From contig JAGYIP010000005.1 in assembly GCA_018402635.1 (NCBI GenBank), positions 434,001-498,000 on the forward strand: DNA of 64,000 nt, in the 5' to 3' direction. This document shows, piece by piece, positions 37,472 through 47,293 of the stretch. Under the pieces are notes generated by a model, which did no database searches, had not been told where the DNA came from, and saw nothing but the letters and a program-made list of their open reading frames with translations. Position numbers and translations under genes: made by a program. This DNA comes from Burkholderiaceae bacterium. GTDB taxonomy: Bacteria > Pseudomonadota > Gammaproteobacteria > Burkholderiales > Burkholderiaceae_A. Within the stretch, counting starts at the first letter, position 1. Each line of letters begins with the position of its first letter.

Positions 37472-38701
37472 CTAGCTGGGATTGACTAAAACATTCATCG
37501 CGGCCTGCACACCACCCTGCCTAATAGGCACACCATTCACCTGAAGCGCCATCTCAACACCGGCCAGGGTGCCAAGCAGAGATAAATCGTTGAAGTCGCC
37601 AAGATGCCCAATTCGAAAAACCCAGCCTGCTAACCTGGAGAGACCGGTACCGAGAGACATGTTAAAACGCTCGAGCGCAGTTCGACGGAATGCATCGGCA
37701 TCGTAATGGCTACCGTCAGGCTTCTTGGGCATGACGACAGCCGTTAAAACGGGGCTGTGGCCCTTGGGATTCTGGCAAAGAACCTCGAGACCCCACGCCT
37801 CAACCGCAGCACGGGTGGCCGTTGCATGACGAATATGACGCTTAAAGACGTTGTCGAGCCCTTCTTCGTAGAGCATATCGAGGGCTTCGGCAAGACCATA
37901 GAGCAGGTTGGTTGACGGAGTGCTAGGCCAAAACCCCTTCTCATTGGCCACTAAAATTTCATCCCATGCCCAGTACGACTTGGGTATGGCAGACGAACGG
38001 CTTGCCTCAATGGCCTTATCGCTTACAGCATTAAAGGCAATGCCCGGGGGCAACATAAGGCCCTTTTGAGACCCAGAAATGGTGACGTCCACGCCCCATT
38101 CGTCATGCTGAAAATTAACGGAGCCCATCGACGAGATGGTGTCCACCAAGAGCAAGGCGGGATGCTTGGCATTGTCGAGTGCTGCCCGTACAGCAGGTAT
38201 ATCGGCCGTGACCCCTGTGGATGTCTCGTTATGAACAACGCAGACTGCCTTAATAGAGTGGGAGGAATCTTGGCGCAGCCTTTCCTCAATTCGGCTTGCG
38301 TCAACCCCCTGCCTCCAGTCCCCCTCCATGACCTCGGGCTTTAGCCCCATTCGATCGGCGAGGCGCTTCCACAAAGCCGCAAAATGCCCCGCCTCGTACA
38401 TAAGTACGTGATCACCCGGATTAAGCACGTTAACAAGCGCGGCCTCCCAGGCACCGGTACCTGACGAAGGGTAGATTACGACCGGGTTGCGAGTGCCAAA
38501 GACAGGGCGAATGGCCTCGAGAATTTTTAAGCCAAGCTGCTGGAATTCGGGCCCCCGATGGTCAATGGTTGGGAAGTCAATTGACCTTAAAACACGATCG
38601 GGGACATTGCTTGGGCCTGGTATTTGCAGAAAATGGCGGCCCTGACCCACCCGATTAAGGCCCACCCGGGGATTGATTGCCTGAGGAAAATCGCGCTGCA
38701 T
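37472..38701 (-). CDS. Class V aminotransferase, serine/alanine-glyoxylate type
   Basis: 409 residues. LQIPGPSNVPDRVLRSIDFP, YPSSGTGAWEAALVNVLNPG, VVHNETSTGVTADI, LLVDTISSMGSVNFQHDEWG, and the PLP lysine in TISGSQKGLMLPPGIAFN identify the AGXT/serine-glyoxylate group, which also contains aspartate-glyoxylate aminotransferases. It would convert glyoxylate to glycine. The start is ATG at 38701 (QRDFPQAINPRVGLN); the longer reading runs into the operator region. Leads the leftward operon through dctPQM. Confidence 0.87.
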   Translation of the reverse strand: MQRDFPQAINPRVGLNRVGQGRHFLQIPGPSNVPDRVLRSIDFPTIDHRGPEFQQLGLKILEAIRPVFGTRNPVVIYPSSGTGAWEAALVNVLNPGDHVLMYEAGHFAALWKRLADRMGLKPEVMEGDWRQGVDASRIEERLRQDSSHSIKAVCVVHNETSTGVTADIPAVRAALDNAKHPALLLVDTISSMGSVNFQHDEWGVDVTISGSQKGLMLPPGIAFNAVSDKAIEASRSSAIPKSYWAWDEILVANEKGFWPSTPSTNLLYGLAEALDMLYEEGLDNVFKRHIRHATATRAAVEAWGLEVLCQNPKGHSPVLTAVVMPKKPDGSHYDADAFRRTALERFNMSLGTGLSRLAGWVFRIGHLGDFNDLSLLGTLAGVEMALQVNGVPIRQGGVQAAMNVLVNPS

Positions 38702-38740
38702 ATAAAAAAGACCCCTTAGAAGGTTTGATATCCGCAAATG

Positions 38741-38878
38741 GTATACGGTATACAAAACATCTGCACACTATGTTAGGCAACCGGGGCTGCGTCAAATGGG
38801 GCAAACCCTTATTTCTCTAAAGTAAATTCCTACGAAGGCACCCCTTAATCTGGGCGCAAGCGCTGTACTATGTATACA
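38741..38878. promoter_or_regulatory. Probable GntR operator region, two GTATAC palindromes
   Basis: GTATACGGTATAC at 38741-38753 (overlapping GTATAC repeats) and TGTATACA at 38871-38878, about 130 bases apart in the space between the divergent aminotransferase and gntR. Palindromes around GTATAC are typical sites of FadR/FCD-type GntR regulators. Both sites have AAAA or AAAT immediately after. Binding is inferred. Confidence 0.5.
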
Positions 38879-38966
38879 AATTTTGAAAAGTCATGGGTTA
38901 TCGCCAGCGCGCCTGTCTTAAAGATGAACATCGTGGGCGAGCACTCAGACATTGAAGCTAGGTTAC

Positions 38967-39673
38967 ATGAGCGTGAAGCTGGATTCTATTTCTAAGGTCA
39001 ATCCAATTAAACGAGAGGGTCTTCACCAGGCCGTAGTAATCCGCCTGCGTGACGCCATTGTTGAAGGAAGGATAAGCCCTGGCTCTCGGTTGAGTGAGCG
39101 AATGCTTTGCGAGCAAATGGGGGTGTCGCGCACTCCCATGCGTGAGGCATTCAAGGTGCTTGCGGGGAAAACCTTATTCATATTCTCCCCAACAAGGGCG
39201 CGGTGGTTCCGCGTATGTCCATTGACGAGGTAATACAAACCTTCGAAGTCATTGCTGCCCTTGAGGGGCTTTCTGGGCAGTTAGCTGCCCAAAGGGCAAG
39301 CCCCGAGCAGCTTCTTAGAATGCAAAAGCTTCAGTCAGACATGGAGTTGGCCCACCAACGCGGGAACCTACCGAAATACTACAGCCTGAACTCAGAGATT
39401 CATGCACTTATTGCCGAGGCTTCCCACAACCCCGTGCTTAAGGAAACCTATTTGGCAATAAATGCCCGGCTTCAGTCTTTGCGGTTTCGGTCTAACCTGA
39501 ACCAGTCGAAGTGGGATAAGGCCATACGTGAACACGCTCAAATTGCCCGTGCCCTTGCAAGACGTGATGGCGAGAAGCTTGCAGCGCTTTTGGTGGCTCA
39601 CCTTAAAGCGAAATGCAACATTGTCGTGGGCCTTCTAAAGGAAGAGCAACTTAAGGACGACCAGACGAAATGA
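38967..39673 (+). CDS. GntR-family (FCD domain) regulator (one frameshift)
   Basis: Winged helix in residues about 10-80: LHQAVVIRLRDAIVEGRISP, GSRLSERMLCEQMGVSRTPM, REAFKVLA. The frame breaks at the G4 run 39164-39167; one more G gives AGENLIHILPNKGAVVPRMS and joins the FCD ligand domain (EVIQTFEVIAALEGLSGQLA, SEIHALIAEASHNPVLKETY). About 235 residues if repaired. ATG at 38967. The stop overlaps the following dehydrogenase start (ATGA). Likely senses an organic acid and controls the divergent genes. Confidence 0.83.
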
Positions 39674-42600
39674 ATGCCCCACAGCTTCCCAATACACTTA
39701 TCAACCCTAGGCAGCCCCAGGAGCGATCGAGCTCGCGTCTTGCAAAGCGACTAAGGCGAGAGGTGCGTGGCGATATCCATTTTGACGAGGCCGCGCGTGG
39801 ACGCTACAGCACCGATGCCTCCATTTATCAGATCATGCCCCTGGGGGTTGTGCTTCCAAAGACAAGTCTCGATCTGCGAATTGCGCTTGATATTGCCCGT
39901 GATGAGGGTGTCGCAGTCCTTCCTCGCGGTGCGGGAACCTCGCAGTGCGGCCAGACCGTCGGCGAGGCCTTGGTTATTGATACAAGTAAATACCTGTGCT
40001 CTCTAACCCGCCTTGACACTGAGAACCAGACCGCAGTTGTTCAGCCTGGCCTTGTGCTTGACCACCTAAATGCGCGGCTAAAACCCAAAGGGCTGTGGTT
40101 TCCCGTAGATGTATCAACCGCCGCCCAGTGCACCCTGGGAGGCATGACCGGCAATAACTCATGCGGCTCACGGTCGCTTCATTACGGCAACATGGTGCAC
40201 AACGTTCTGGGCATTGACGCCATTCTTGATGATGGAACCCAGGCCTACTTTGGAGGATTCGGTGACAAGGGGGATATGCGCCTCTCGGGTCGGCGGCTCT
40301 CTGACCTCGTCTCACGGCTCTTCCAAATCTCCGACTCTGTAAAGACTGATATTCAAGACGTCTGGCCCAAGGTGATGCGTAGGGTTGGAGGTTACAACCT
40401 CGACATTTTCTTTCCCCAAAGCGAAAGGCCCTACACCGAGGACGGCAGTCTGAACCTTTCCCATCTGCTTGTTGGGTCGGAGGGAACGCTTGCAACCTTT
40501 GAGGCTATCCACCTCAAGCTTGCACGGCTTCCGGCCCACAAACTTCTTGGGGTTGTGAACTTTCCCAACTTCCAGACCTCGATGGAGCTTACCAAAGAAA
40601 TTGTGAAGCTCAAGCCTGTTGCCGTTGAACTTGTAGACCGAACCATGATTGAGCTCTGCCGGGCAAACCCGGTCTTTGCTTCGGTTATTGCCGATGCGCT
40701 TGTCAATGTCAACGGCCAGGAGACTGACGCACTGCTCTTGGTGGAATTCGCTGGCGACAACAAAGACCAGTTAACCCGGCAGCTTGAAGCCTTGGACGAA
40801 CTCATGGCCGATCATGGCCTTCCCAAGGCAACCGTTAAGTTCATAGAGCCAGCCCGCCAGTCTGCCTTGTGGGAAGTGCGCAAGGCAGGTCTTAACATCA
40901 TGATGTCGCTGCGAGGCGATGGCAAGCCTGTTTCGTTTATTGAAGACTGCGCGGTGCCCCTTGAACATCTTGCGGAGTACACCGCAAGGCTTACTGAAAT
41001 ATTCGCAAAGCATGGCACCCAAGGCACCTGGTATGCCCACGCCTCGGTGGGCACGCTGCATGTTCGCCCCATTCTTGACATGCGAGGTGATGGCGCCCAG
41101 AAAATGCGAGCCATTGCAGAAGAAGCCTCGCAATGGGTGCGTCGCTTTAAAGGAGCTTTCTCGGGCGAGCATGGCGATGGCCTTGTACGCAGCGAATGGG
41201 TGCAGTGGCAGTTCGGCCCGCGAATTACAAAAGCCTTTGAAGAGGTTAAAGATGCCTTTGACCCATCAGGGCGCCTGAACCCGGGCAAGATCGTACGAAC
41301 CACACGCATGGACGATCGATCACTGTTTCGTTTTCCGGCCCACTACACCATTAAGCCTGTCACACCCGGGTTCGACTGGTCAGCTTGGAATGTTCGCAAC
41401 GACCCCTCGGTGAAGGGCGACCCCGGTAGCTTCGGCATTAAAGTGAGTGCACCAGGCACGGGCAACGACCCTGCCTTTGGCTTTGCCAAGGCTGTAGAGA
41501 TGTGCAATAACAACGGCCACTGTCGAAAGTTCGATGCCGGAACCATGTGCCCGAGCTATCGGGTGACTCGTACAGAAGAGCACTCTGTGCGTGGGCGTGC
41601 AAACACCCTAAGGCTGGCCGTTAGTGGTCAGATCTCGGGGGGCATGACGTCGGAGGCAGTTCGCGAGGCGCTCGATTTATGTGTGGGCTGCAAGGGCTGC
41701 AAACGGGAGTGCCCAACAGGCGTGGATATGGCCAAGATGAAGATCGAGGTTCTCTACCAGACGGGCCAAAAGCACGGCTTCTCGCTTCAGCAAAGGCTTA
41801 TTGCAGAACTTCCGAGGCTCTCTGGCCTTGTGCGTGCGGTACCTGGCCTTGCCTTTGCACTAAATGCTCGAAACTGGTTTCCGGGAATGGCATTTCTGAC
41901 TGAAAAACTTCTGGGTATTTCAGCAAGCCGGTCTCTACCGGTATGGCGATCAAAGGGCTTTCGAGCAAAAAGCAAAAAGCTTATTAGTAGCTCACTTCAG
42001 GAATGCGACCTTGTCCTATGGGCCGACACTTTTAACGATGCCTATGCACCCGAGACCCTTGTTGCTGCCTATGAGCTTGCCACGAGCCTAGGCTATAAGG
42101 TTGCGCTCTCCGGGGCGGCAGCCCAGACACCGCTTTGTTGCGGGCGTACCTCGCTGTCCGTAGGTCAGATTAATGAGGCCAAGGCCATGGCACTGCAATG
42201 CCTTTCTGCGCTTGAACCCGCCATTGCCCGCGGCGTACCCATCGTGGGGCTTGAACCCTCCTGCATTCTTAGTCTTCGCGATGAATGGCTGGTGATGCAG
42301 CTTGGGGACAAGGCGCAGCAGCTCTCCAAGCAGGCCATGCTCTTTGAAGAGTGGTGGATGAAAGAGATAACCCAAGGTGGCATTCAGAAAAGCAATGCGC
42401 TTAAAGGCCAAAGCCTTTACGTGCACGGCCATTGCCACCAAAAGGCCCTTGGCGCCATGAGTCCCACCATTGAGGCTCTCAAAAGTCTTGGGGCTGATGT
42501 GAAGCTTATTGAATCGAGCTGTTGCGGAATGGCCGGTAGCTTTGGCTACGATGCAAAACATCAGACGGTATCCAGGGCAATGGCCCAGCTTAGCCTTGTT

Positions 42601-42738
42601 CCAGCTGTCAATGCTGCCCCGGAAGACGCCTTGATTGTGGCCGATGGTTTTTCCTGCCAGCATCAGATCGCCGACCTCTCGGCCCGCAAGGCCCAGCACG
42701 CTGTTCTTGTAATGCACCAAGCAGTGAAATCTGAGTGA
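39670..42738 (+). CDS. ydiJ: FAD/Fe-S D-2-hydroxyacid dehydrogenase, YdiJ type
   Basis: 1022 residues, the size of E. coli YdiJ, a D-2-hydroxyglutarate dehydrogenase. Domains in order: FAD-binding 4 (GVAVLPRGAGTSQCGQTVGE, GGMTGNNSCGSRSLHYGNMV), FAD-oxidase C (GEHGDGLVRSEWVQWQFGP at about 500), a ferredoxin part (NNNGHCRKFDAGTMCPSYR and CVGCKGCKRECPTGVDM) and two CCG-type halves (HGHCHQKALG and SSCCGMAGSFGYD). It oxidises a D-2-hydroxyacid (lactate, glycolate or hydroxyglutarate class) and passes electrons to quinone or cytochrome. Coupled to gntR by ATGA. Confidence 0.88.
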   Translation: MNAPQLPNTLINPRQPQERSSSRLAKRLRREVRGDIHFDEAARGRYSTDASIYQIMPLGVVLPKTSLDLRIALDIARDEGVAVLPRGAGTSQCGQTVGEALVIDTSKYLCSLTRLDTENQTAVVQPGLVLDHLNARLKPKGLWFPVDVSTAAQCTLGGMTGNNSCGSRSLHYGNMVHNVLGIDAILDDGTQAYFGGFGDKGDMRLSGRRLSDLVSRLFQISDSVKTDIQDVWPKVMRRVGGYNLDIFFPQSERPYTEDGSLNLSHLLVGSEGTLATFEAIHLKLARLPAHKLLGVVNFPNFQTSMELTKEIVKLKPVAVELVDRTMIELCRANPVFASVIADALVNVNGQETDALLLVEFAGDNKDQLTRQLEALDELMADHGLPKATVKFIEPARQSALWEVRKAGLNIMMSLRGDGKPVSFIEDCAVPLEHLAEYTARLTEIFAKHGTQGTWYAHASVGTLHVRPILDMRGDGAQKMRAIAEEASQWVRRFKGAFSGEHGDGLVRSEWVQWQFGPRITKAFEEVKDAFDPSGRLNPGKIVRTTRMDDRSLFRFPAHYTIKPVTPGFDWSAWNVRNDPSVKGDPGSFGIKVSAPGTGNDPAFGFAKAVEMCNNNGHCRKFDAGTMCPSYRVTRTEEHSVRGRANTLRLAVSGQISGGMTSEAVREALDLCVGCKGCKRECPTGVDMAKMKIEVLYQTGQKHGFSLQQRLIAELPRLSGLVRAVPGLAFALNARNWFPGMAFLTEKLLGISASRSLPVWRSKGFRAKSKKLISSSLQECDLVLWADTFNDAYAPETLVAAYELATSLGYKVALSGAAAQTPLCCGRTSLSVGQINEAKAMALQCLSALEPAIARGVPIVGLEPSCILSLRDEWLVMQLGDKAQQLSKQAMLFEEWWMKEITQGGIQKSNALKGQSLYVHGHCHQKALGAMSPTIEALKSLGADVKLIESSCCGMAGSFGYDAKHQTVSRAMAQLSLVPAVNAAPEDALIVADGFSCQHQIADLSARKAQHAVLVMHQAVKSE

Positions 42739-42774
42739 TCTAGAATAAGGCATCAAACTCGGAAGAAAGCGCTT

Positions 42775-44319
42775 ATGCCATGCCCCACCAGCCTGCCGTC
42801 TTGGTCGATTCTTAAAGAACAGTCCAGCTCGGCGCCAGGGCTTCGTGAGCCTTCGCCGTTTTCAGTTCAAGCAGGCGAGCTTGTGCTTGACGCCTCCCTG
42901 CAAAGGGCGAATGAACCCATACGCAGTCTGCTGGCAAGGCTGATAGACGAGGCAGGCGTATCGACTTTTCTGCAGCAAATGGTCACTGGGCAGGCCATTA
43001 ACCTTACTGAGCAGCGTCCCGTCTTGCACATGGCACTTCGTGCGGGTGAGAACGACCCTCAGCCCTGGGGTGCTGACATTGCCAATGCCATTCAAAGCCA
43101 ACGAAGACGATTTCTTGGTTTCGCCCAGGCCGTTCGCGATGGAACAATTCATAACAGCCTGGGGCAGACCTTCACACATGCCATAAATATTGGTATTGGT
43201 GGGTCCGACCTTGGACCACGAATGGCCTGTGCCGCACTCGGGCCCGCAAGCAAAAGCCGCTTGCCTGTTGAGTTTTTATCAAGCCCAGACCCATGGGCGG
43301 TTGAAGATGTGCTTTGTCGCGTCGACCCTTTACGCACGCTCTTTATCGTTCAGTCAAAGAGCTTCTCAACGCAAGAGACCATGGCGCTTTTTGAGACCAT
43401 GAAGGCCTGGCTGCTCAGTCAAGGGGTCCCACAGACCGCACTTATGCAGCAGTTCGTTGCCGTGACAGCCCAGCCCGCGCGCGCTCAGGCGCTGGGCTTT
43501 GATGAAGAAAAGACGTTTCTATTCTGGGATTGGGTTGGTGGCCGAACCTCGCTCTGGTCGGCCATTGGGTTACCAATCGCCTTGCACTGCGGGCCCCAGA
43601 GCTTTGAACAAATGCTGCAAGGCGCTGCCTTGATGGATGAGCACTTCCAAACTGCACCCAAGCAAGCCAATATGGCTTACTGGCTTGCACTGTTTGGTAT
43701 CTGGAACCGAAACTTTCTGGGTTACACAAGCCAGGCGGTTAGCTGTTACGACTGGCGATTGCGGCTTTTTCCTGCTTTCCTGCAACAGCTTGAGATGGAA
43801 TCAAACGGTAAACGTATTCAGCGCGATGGTGAGCCCTCGAAGGTTGGTACGGCACCCGTTCTTTGGGGAGGGCTTGGCCTTGATGGGCAGCATGCCTATT
43901 TTCAAATGCTGCATCAGGGCACCGACATTGTTCCTGTGGACTTTATTGGCGTTCATTCCAAGGGCCCTGATTTTGTTCGAGCATCGGAAAACCTAAGCAT
44001 TGTGCAAGAGAACCTTCAGGCACAAAGGCGGGCGCTTGCGCAAGGACGTACGGCCGAGGAGACGCTTGAGGCTATGAAGGCAGAAAATCTTGCACCAGAA
44101 CGCATGAAGCAACTTACGCCCCACCGAACCTACCCTGGTCACCGGCCTTCAAACTACCTTTTACTCACCCAAGACCTTACCGGATTCAGCCTTGGGCAGC
44201 TTATTGCACTTTACGAGCACAAAGTCTTTACCCAGGCCGCCATTTGGAATGTTCCAGCGTTTGACCAATGGGGCGTGGAACTGGGTAAAGCCATGGTGAT
44301 GAAGAATCACCAGCATTAG
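42775..44319 (+). CDS. pgi: Glucose-6-phosphate isomerase
   Basis: 514 residues. INIGIGGSDLGPRMACAAL, VQSKSFSTQETMALFETMKA, FWDWVGGRTSLWSAIGLPIA (family signature), QLEMESNGKRIQRDG (second signature region) and TQAAIWNVPAFDQWGVELGK are diagnostic. Interconverts glucose 6-phosphate and fructose 6-phosphate. ATG at 42775 with GGAAGAAAG upstream. The 3' end overlaps the convergent gene by four bases. Confidence 0.95.
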   Translation: MPCPTSLPSWSILKEQSSSAPGLREPSPFSVQAGELVLDASLQRANEPIRSLLARLIDEAGVSTFLQQMVTGQAINLTEQRPVLHMALRAGENDPQPWGADIANAIQSQRRRFLGFAQAVRDGTIHNSLGQTFTHAINIGIGGSDLGPRMACAALGPASKSRLPVEFLSSPDPWAVEDVLCRVDPLRTLFIVQSKSFSTQETMALFETMKAWLLSQGVPQTALMQQFVAVTAQPARAQALGFDEEKTFLFWDWVGGRTSLWSAIGLPIALHCGPQSFEQMLQGAALMDEHFQTAPKQANMAYWLALFGIWNRNFLGYTSQAVSCYDWRLRLFPAFLQQLEMESNGKRIQRDGEPSKVGTAPVLWGGLGLDGQHAYFQMLHQGTDIVPVDFIGVHSKGPDFVRASENLSIVQENLQAQRRALAQGRTAEETLEAMKAENLAPERMKQLTPHRTYPGHRPSNYLLLTQDLTGFSLGQLIALYEHKVFTQAAIWNVPAFDQWGVELGKAMVMKNHQH

Positions 44320-45776
44320 GTTAGATCATCAAAAAGGCTGGGCAGCATACGATGCGCCTGAACGGCAATAAACATTGCCCCTAAAGAGTCACCGAACACA
44401 CCTGCTGTTGCCGGCCCTGCCAGACGAATTCGTGGGGAAGACTGACCACTGAAACCCACAACCCTGCAGTTCTCATCAACGCGAAAGCCTATACCGCTTT
44501 CGTCTCTGGCAAGAAGTCCAGACTGAACCATCGTGCCTGCAAGTGTCTGAGGATCAACTTCACCGCCGAGATCAAAACCTGTGCAATTAATCAGTGCATC
44601 AAACTCTTTCACAATGTCATGCCCTTTGCTTCGAAACGTAAGCTTAAGCCGCCCATTGTTTAAGGCCTTTGCTTCTACAAGTGACTGGGCGCAGAAAGAT
44701 AGGCGGCCTGCGGTTACCGCCTTATCAAGACTCTCAGCCGTCTGCGGAGGCAACCGAAAGCGAGCCACGTCGTACCAGACCCGAAGCCGGCGAATGAAAC
44801 GCTGCTTCTCAGTCTGACTAAGCAAAGGCCAGAACTGCCAGACCACATCGCGAGCCTCATCAAAAGCCTTCTGCCAGGGCATGCCTTGGCGTGTATGGTT
44901 CTGTATGCGTCCTCGCATGGCCCTGCACAAATGCCTTACTGTCCAGGCGGACCCTGGACCTGGATAAAGATAGCTTGGAACTGGGCCATTAATACGATCA
45001 ACAAGCCAGGTCTGGGGAAGATTTGCCTGCGCCTGTGCATCGGGCGGACGTTGGCGGTGCGGAATGAGCCCTCGCCTTGAAAAGGCTGTAATACGCGCAC
45101 CAGCGCTTTGACGCAAAAGCGTTGAAATAACATCGGCTGCTGTAAGGCTTGTTCCCATGACGGCCACTTGAGAGGCAGGCGAGATCTGTGCACATAGCCT
45201 TTGAAGTTCATCGCCCGCCAAGGGTGAGCTAACTACACAGGGATACTCGGTTAAGTCTTGCAGGATTGGAGGAACGCGGGAGGCGGGGTTTCCAAAGGCC
45301 AGTACCACCGAATCGGCAAGCAGGCTCTCACCTGTCTGAAGCTTTAAAACGACTTGGTTGGAAGTAAGGTGAATTTGGCTAACACGACTGCGCCGATGAC
45401 GAATCGTGGAGCCACTTTCATTCTTGTTCGCAAACTCTAAAACCGACTCATGAAGATAACGACCGTAATCGCTTCGACGCAAGAAAGTACCAAAAGAGCA
45501 CTGCGCATCTGGGTCTTCCACAAGAAGCTTGGTTCTTTCAAGCCAACGCTGCACATGGCTGGTATCAAGAGGATCAATGGAGTGGGTGGCAATAGGCCCA
45601 TTGACACGATGGTCGGGGTCGCCTCCTCGATAGGGCAGCCCCCGACCGAGCTCGGCATTGGGCTCAATAACGACGATCTCCAGCGCAATGGGCGAGCGCC
45701 GTGCAGCCTGCACAGCAACGGTTGCACCCGTGAATCCACCACCTACAATGACAAGGCGGGGGGAAGAACTATTCAA
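44316..45776 (-). CDS. FAD/NAD(P)-binding protein (NAD_binding_9 type)
   Basis: About 486 residues. N-terminal dinucleotide fold RLVIVGGGFTGATVAVQAAR; GLPYRGGDPDHRVNGPIATH, FGTFLRRSDYGRYLHE and VVLAFGNPASRVPP match the FAD-NAD(P)-binding family (Pfam NAD_binding_9). The C-terminal GVFGDSLGAMFIAVQAHRML is also family-like. Function unknown; often near siderophore or metal-linked genes. Start is uncertain: TTG at 45776 puts the FAD motif near the N-terminus; GTG at 45806 would leave only eight bases to modA. Confidence 0.75.
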   Translation of the reverse strand: MNSSSPRLVIVGGGFTGATVAVQAARRSPIALEIVVIEPNAELGRGLPYRGGDPDHRVNGPIATHSIDPLDTSHVQRWLERTKLLVEDPDAQCSFGTFLRRSDYGRYLHESVLEFANKNESGSTIRHRRSRVSQIHLTSNQVVLKLQTGESLLADSVVLAFGNPASRVPPILQDLTEYPCVVSSPLAGDELQRLCAQISPASQVAVMGTSLTAADVISTLLRQSAGARITAFSRRGLIPHRQRPPDAQAQANLPQTWLVDRINGPVPSYLYPGPGSAWTVRHLCRAMRGRIQNHTRQGMPWQKAFDEARDVVWQFWPLLSQTEKQRFIRRLRVWYDVARFRLPPQTAESLDKAVTAGRLSFCAQSLVEAKALNNGRLKLTFRSKGHDIVKEFDALINCTGFDLGGEVDPQTLAGTMVQSGLLARDESGIGFRVDENCRVVGFSGQSSPRIRLAGPATAGVFGDSLGAMFIAVQAHRMLPSLFDDLT

Positions 45777-45814
45777 TATAAACTCGCAAGGTCGACCGTT
45801 AAACACCTAAATTC

Positions 45815-46567
45815 ATGAGAACTTTTCTTGCCCTCGTTGCATACTTTATTCCAATAATTGCGCTCGCACACGAAGTAACAGTGGCGGTGGCATCTAACTT
45901 TACAGCGCCCATGAAAGTTATTGCCCAGGCGTTTGAAAACGATACCGGCTACAAGACAAAACTTGCTTTTGGCGCGACAGGGCAGCTCTATGCGCAAATA
46001 AGGAACGGTGCACCCTTTCAGGTCTTTCTTGCCGCAGATGAGAAGGCCCCTGCCCAATTGGTCACTGGGGGCATTGCAGTCGTTCATTCCCAATTCACCT
46101 ATGCCACTGGCCGGCTTGTTCTTTGGAGCAAGACGCCCGGAATGATCAACGAGACGGCAGAGGTCTTAAAGCGGGGGGGCTTTAACAAGATCGCCATCGC
46201 CAACCCTAAGCTTGCGCCCTACGGGGCGGCGGCAATGGAGGTTATTGAAGAAATGGGGCTGGTGTCATTGCTTACCCCAAGGCTTGTTGAAGGCTCAAAC
46301 ATTGGGCAGACCCTTCAGTTTGTCTCCTCTGGGAACGCCCAGCTTGGTTTTGTTGCCTTATCGCAGGTCTTTGACAATGGACGAATAAAAGGGGGCTCTG
46401 GCTGGATCGTTCCCTCAGGTATGCACAAGCCCATTCGACAAAACGCTGTTCTGCTGAAGGCGGGACAGCAAAACCCCGCTGCTGAGGCGCTCATGAATTA
46501 CCTTCGTAGCAGTAAAGCCCAAGCGGCCATTCAGTCGTTTGGCTACGACGCCTTACCACCCAAATAA
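45815..46567 (+). CDS. modA: Molybdate-binding periplasmic protein
   Basis: 250 residues. Signal peptide RTFLALVAYFIPIIALA; the mature protein starts VTVAVASNFTAPMKVIAQAF, with LAFGATGQLYAQIRNGAPFQ VFLAADE and SNIGQTLQFVSSGNAQLGFV typical of ModA. Binds molybdate or tungstate for the ModBC transporter. First gene of modABC; supplies cofactor needed by molybdenum enzymes such as the hydroxylase at 28-31 kb. Confidence 0.93.
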   Translation: MRTFLALVAYFIPIIALAHEVTVAVASNFTAPMKVIAQAFENDTGYKTKLAFGATGQLYAQIRNGAPFQVFLAADEKAPAQLVTGGIAVVHSQFTYATGRLVLWSKTPGMINETAEVLKRGGFNKIAIANPKLAPYGAAAMEVIEEMGLVSLLTPRLVEGSNIGQTLQFVSSGNAQLGFVALSQVFDNGRIKGGSGWIVPSGMHKPIRQNAVLLKAGQQNPAAEALMNYLRSSKAQAAIQSFGYDALPPK

Positions 46568-46600
46568 ATCTGTTCTTGACCCGAAGAAAGCCCGAGCCCT

Positions 46601-47293
46601 TTGCCTACCCTACCCATTAGCTTCGAAGCCTGGCAGGCAATCGGTCTTACCCTTAAACTCGCAACCGCCACCACGCTTATTTTGCTGTTGGTAGCAACTC
46701 CGTTGGCATGGTGGCTTTCACAAACACAGTCAAAGTGGCGAGCCGCAGTTGGAGCCTTGGTTACGCTACCTCTGGTTCTGCCACCTACTGTTCTTGGTTT
46801 TTACATATTGGTTGTGCTGGGACCGGACGGATGGATTGGGATGGTCACTCAAGCAATTGGGCTGGGCTTGCTCTCCTTTTCTTTTTCGGGCCTGCTTATT
46901 GGGTCCATTATTTTCTCCTTACCTTTTGCCGTGCAGCCCATTCAATATGCATTTGAAGCAATTGGCAGACGACCCTTAGAGGTTGCCGCAACCTTGGGTG
47001 CAAAACCTCTCGACGCTTTTTTTTCCGTGGCACTGCCCTTAGCCAAGCCAGGACTATTTACCGCAACTGTCCTTAGCTTTGCCCATACGGTCGGAGAGTT
47101 CGGCGTTGTCCTGATGATTGGTGGAAACATTCCTGGGCAGACACGGGTTGTATCAACCCAGATCTTTGGCCATGTTGAAGCCATGGAATACACACAGGCG
47201 CACTGGCTTGCCGCAGGCATGGTGGTCTTTTCGTTTGGAGTTCTTCTTTTCCTTACACGCCTTAAAAAGCGTCACGACAGGGTTATGCCGTGA
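46601..47293 (+). CDS. modB: Molybdate ABC transporter permease
   Basis: 230 residues with about five membrane segments. The family EAA loop for contact with ModC is IGRRPLEVAATLGAKPLDAF; TLPLVLPPTVLGFYILVVLG and FAHTVGEFGVVLMIGGNIPG are ModB-like. Start TTG at 46601, since no ATG fits. The stop overlaps modC (GTGA). Confidence 0.92.
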   Translation: MPTLPISFEAWQAIGLTLKLATATTLILLLVATPLAWWLSQTQSKWRAAVGALVTLPLVLPPTVLGFYILVVLGPDGWIGMVTQAIGLGLLSFSFSGLLIGSIIFSLPFAVQPIQYAFEAIGRRPLEVAATLGAKPLDAFFSVALPLAKPGLFTATVLSFAHTVGEFGVVLMIGGNIPGQTRVVSTQIFGHVEAMEYTQAHWLAAGMVVFSFGVLLFLTRLKKRHDRVMP

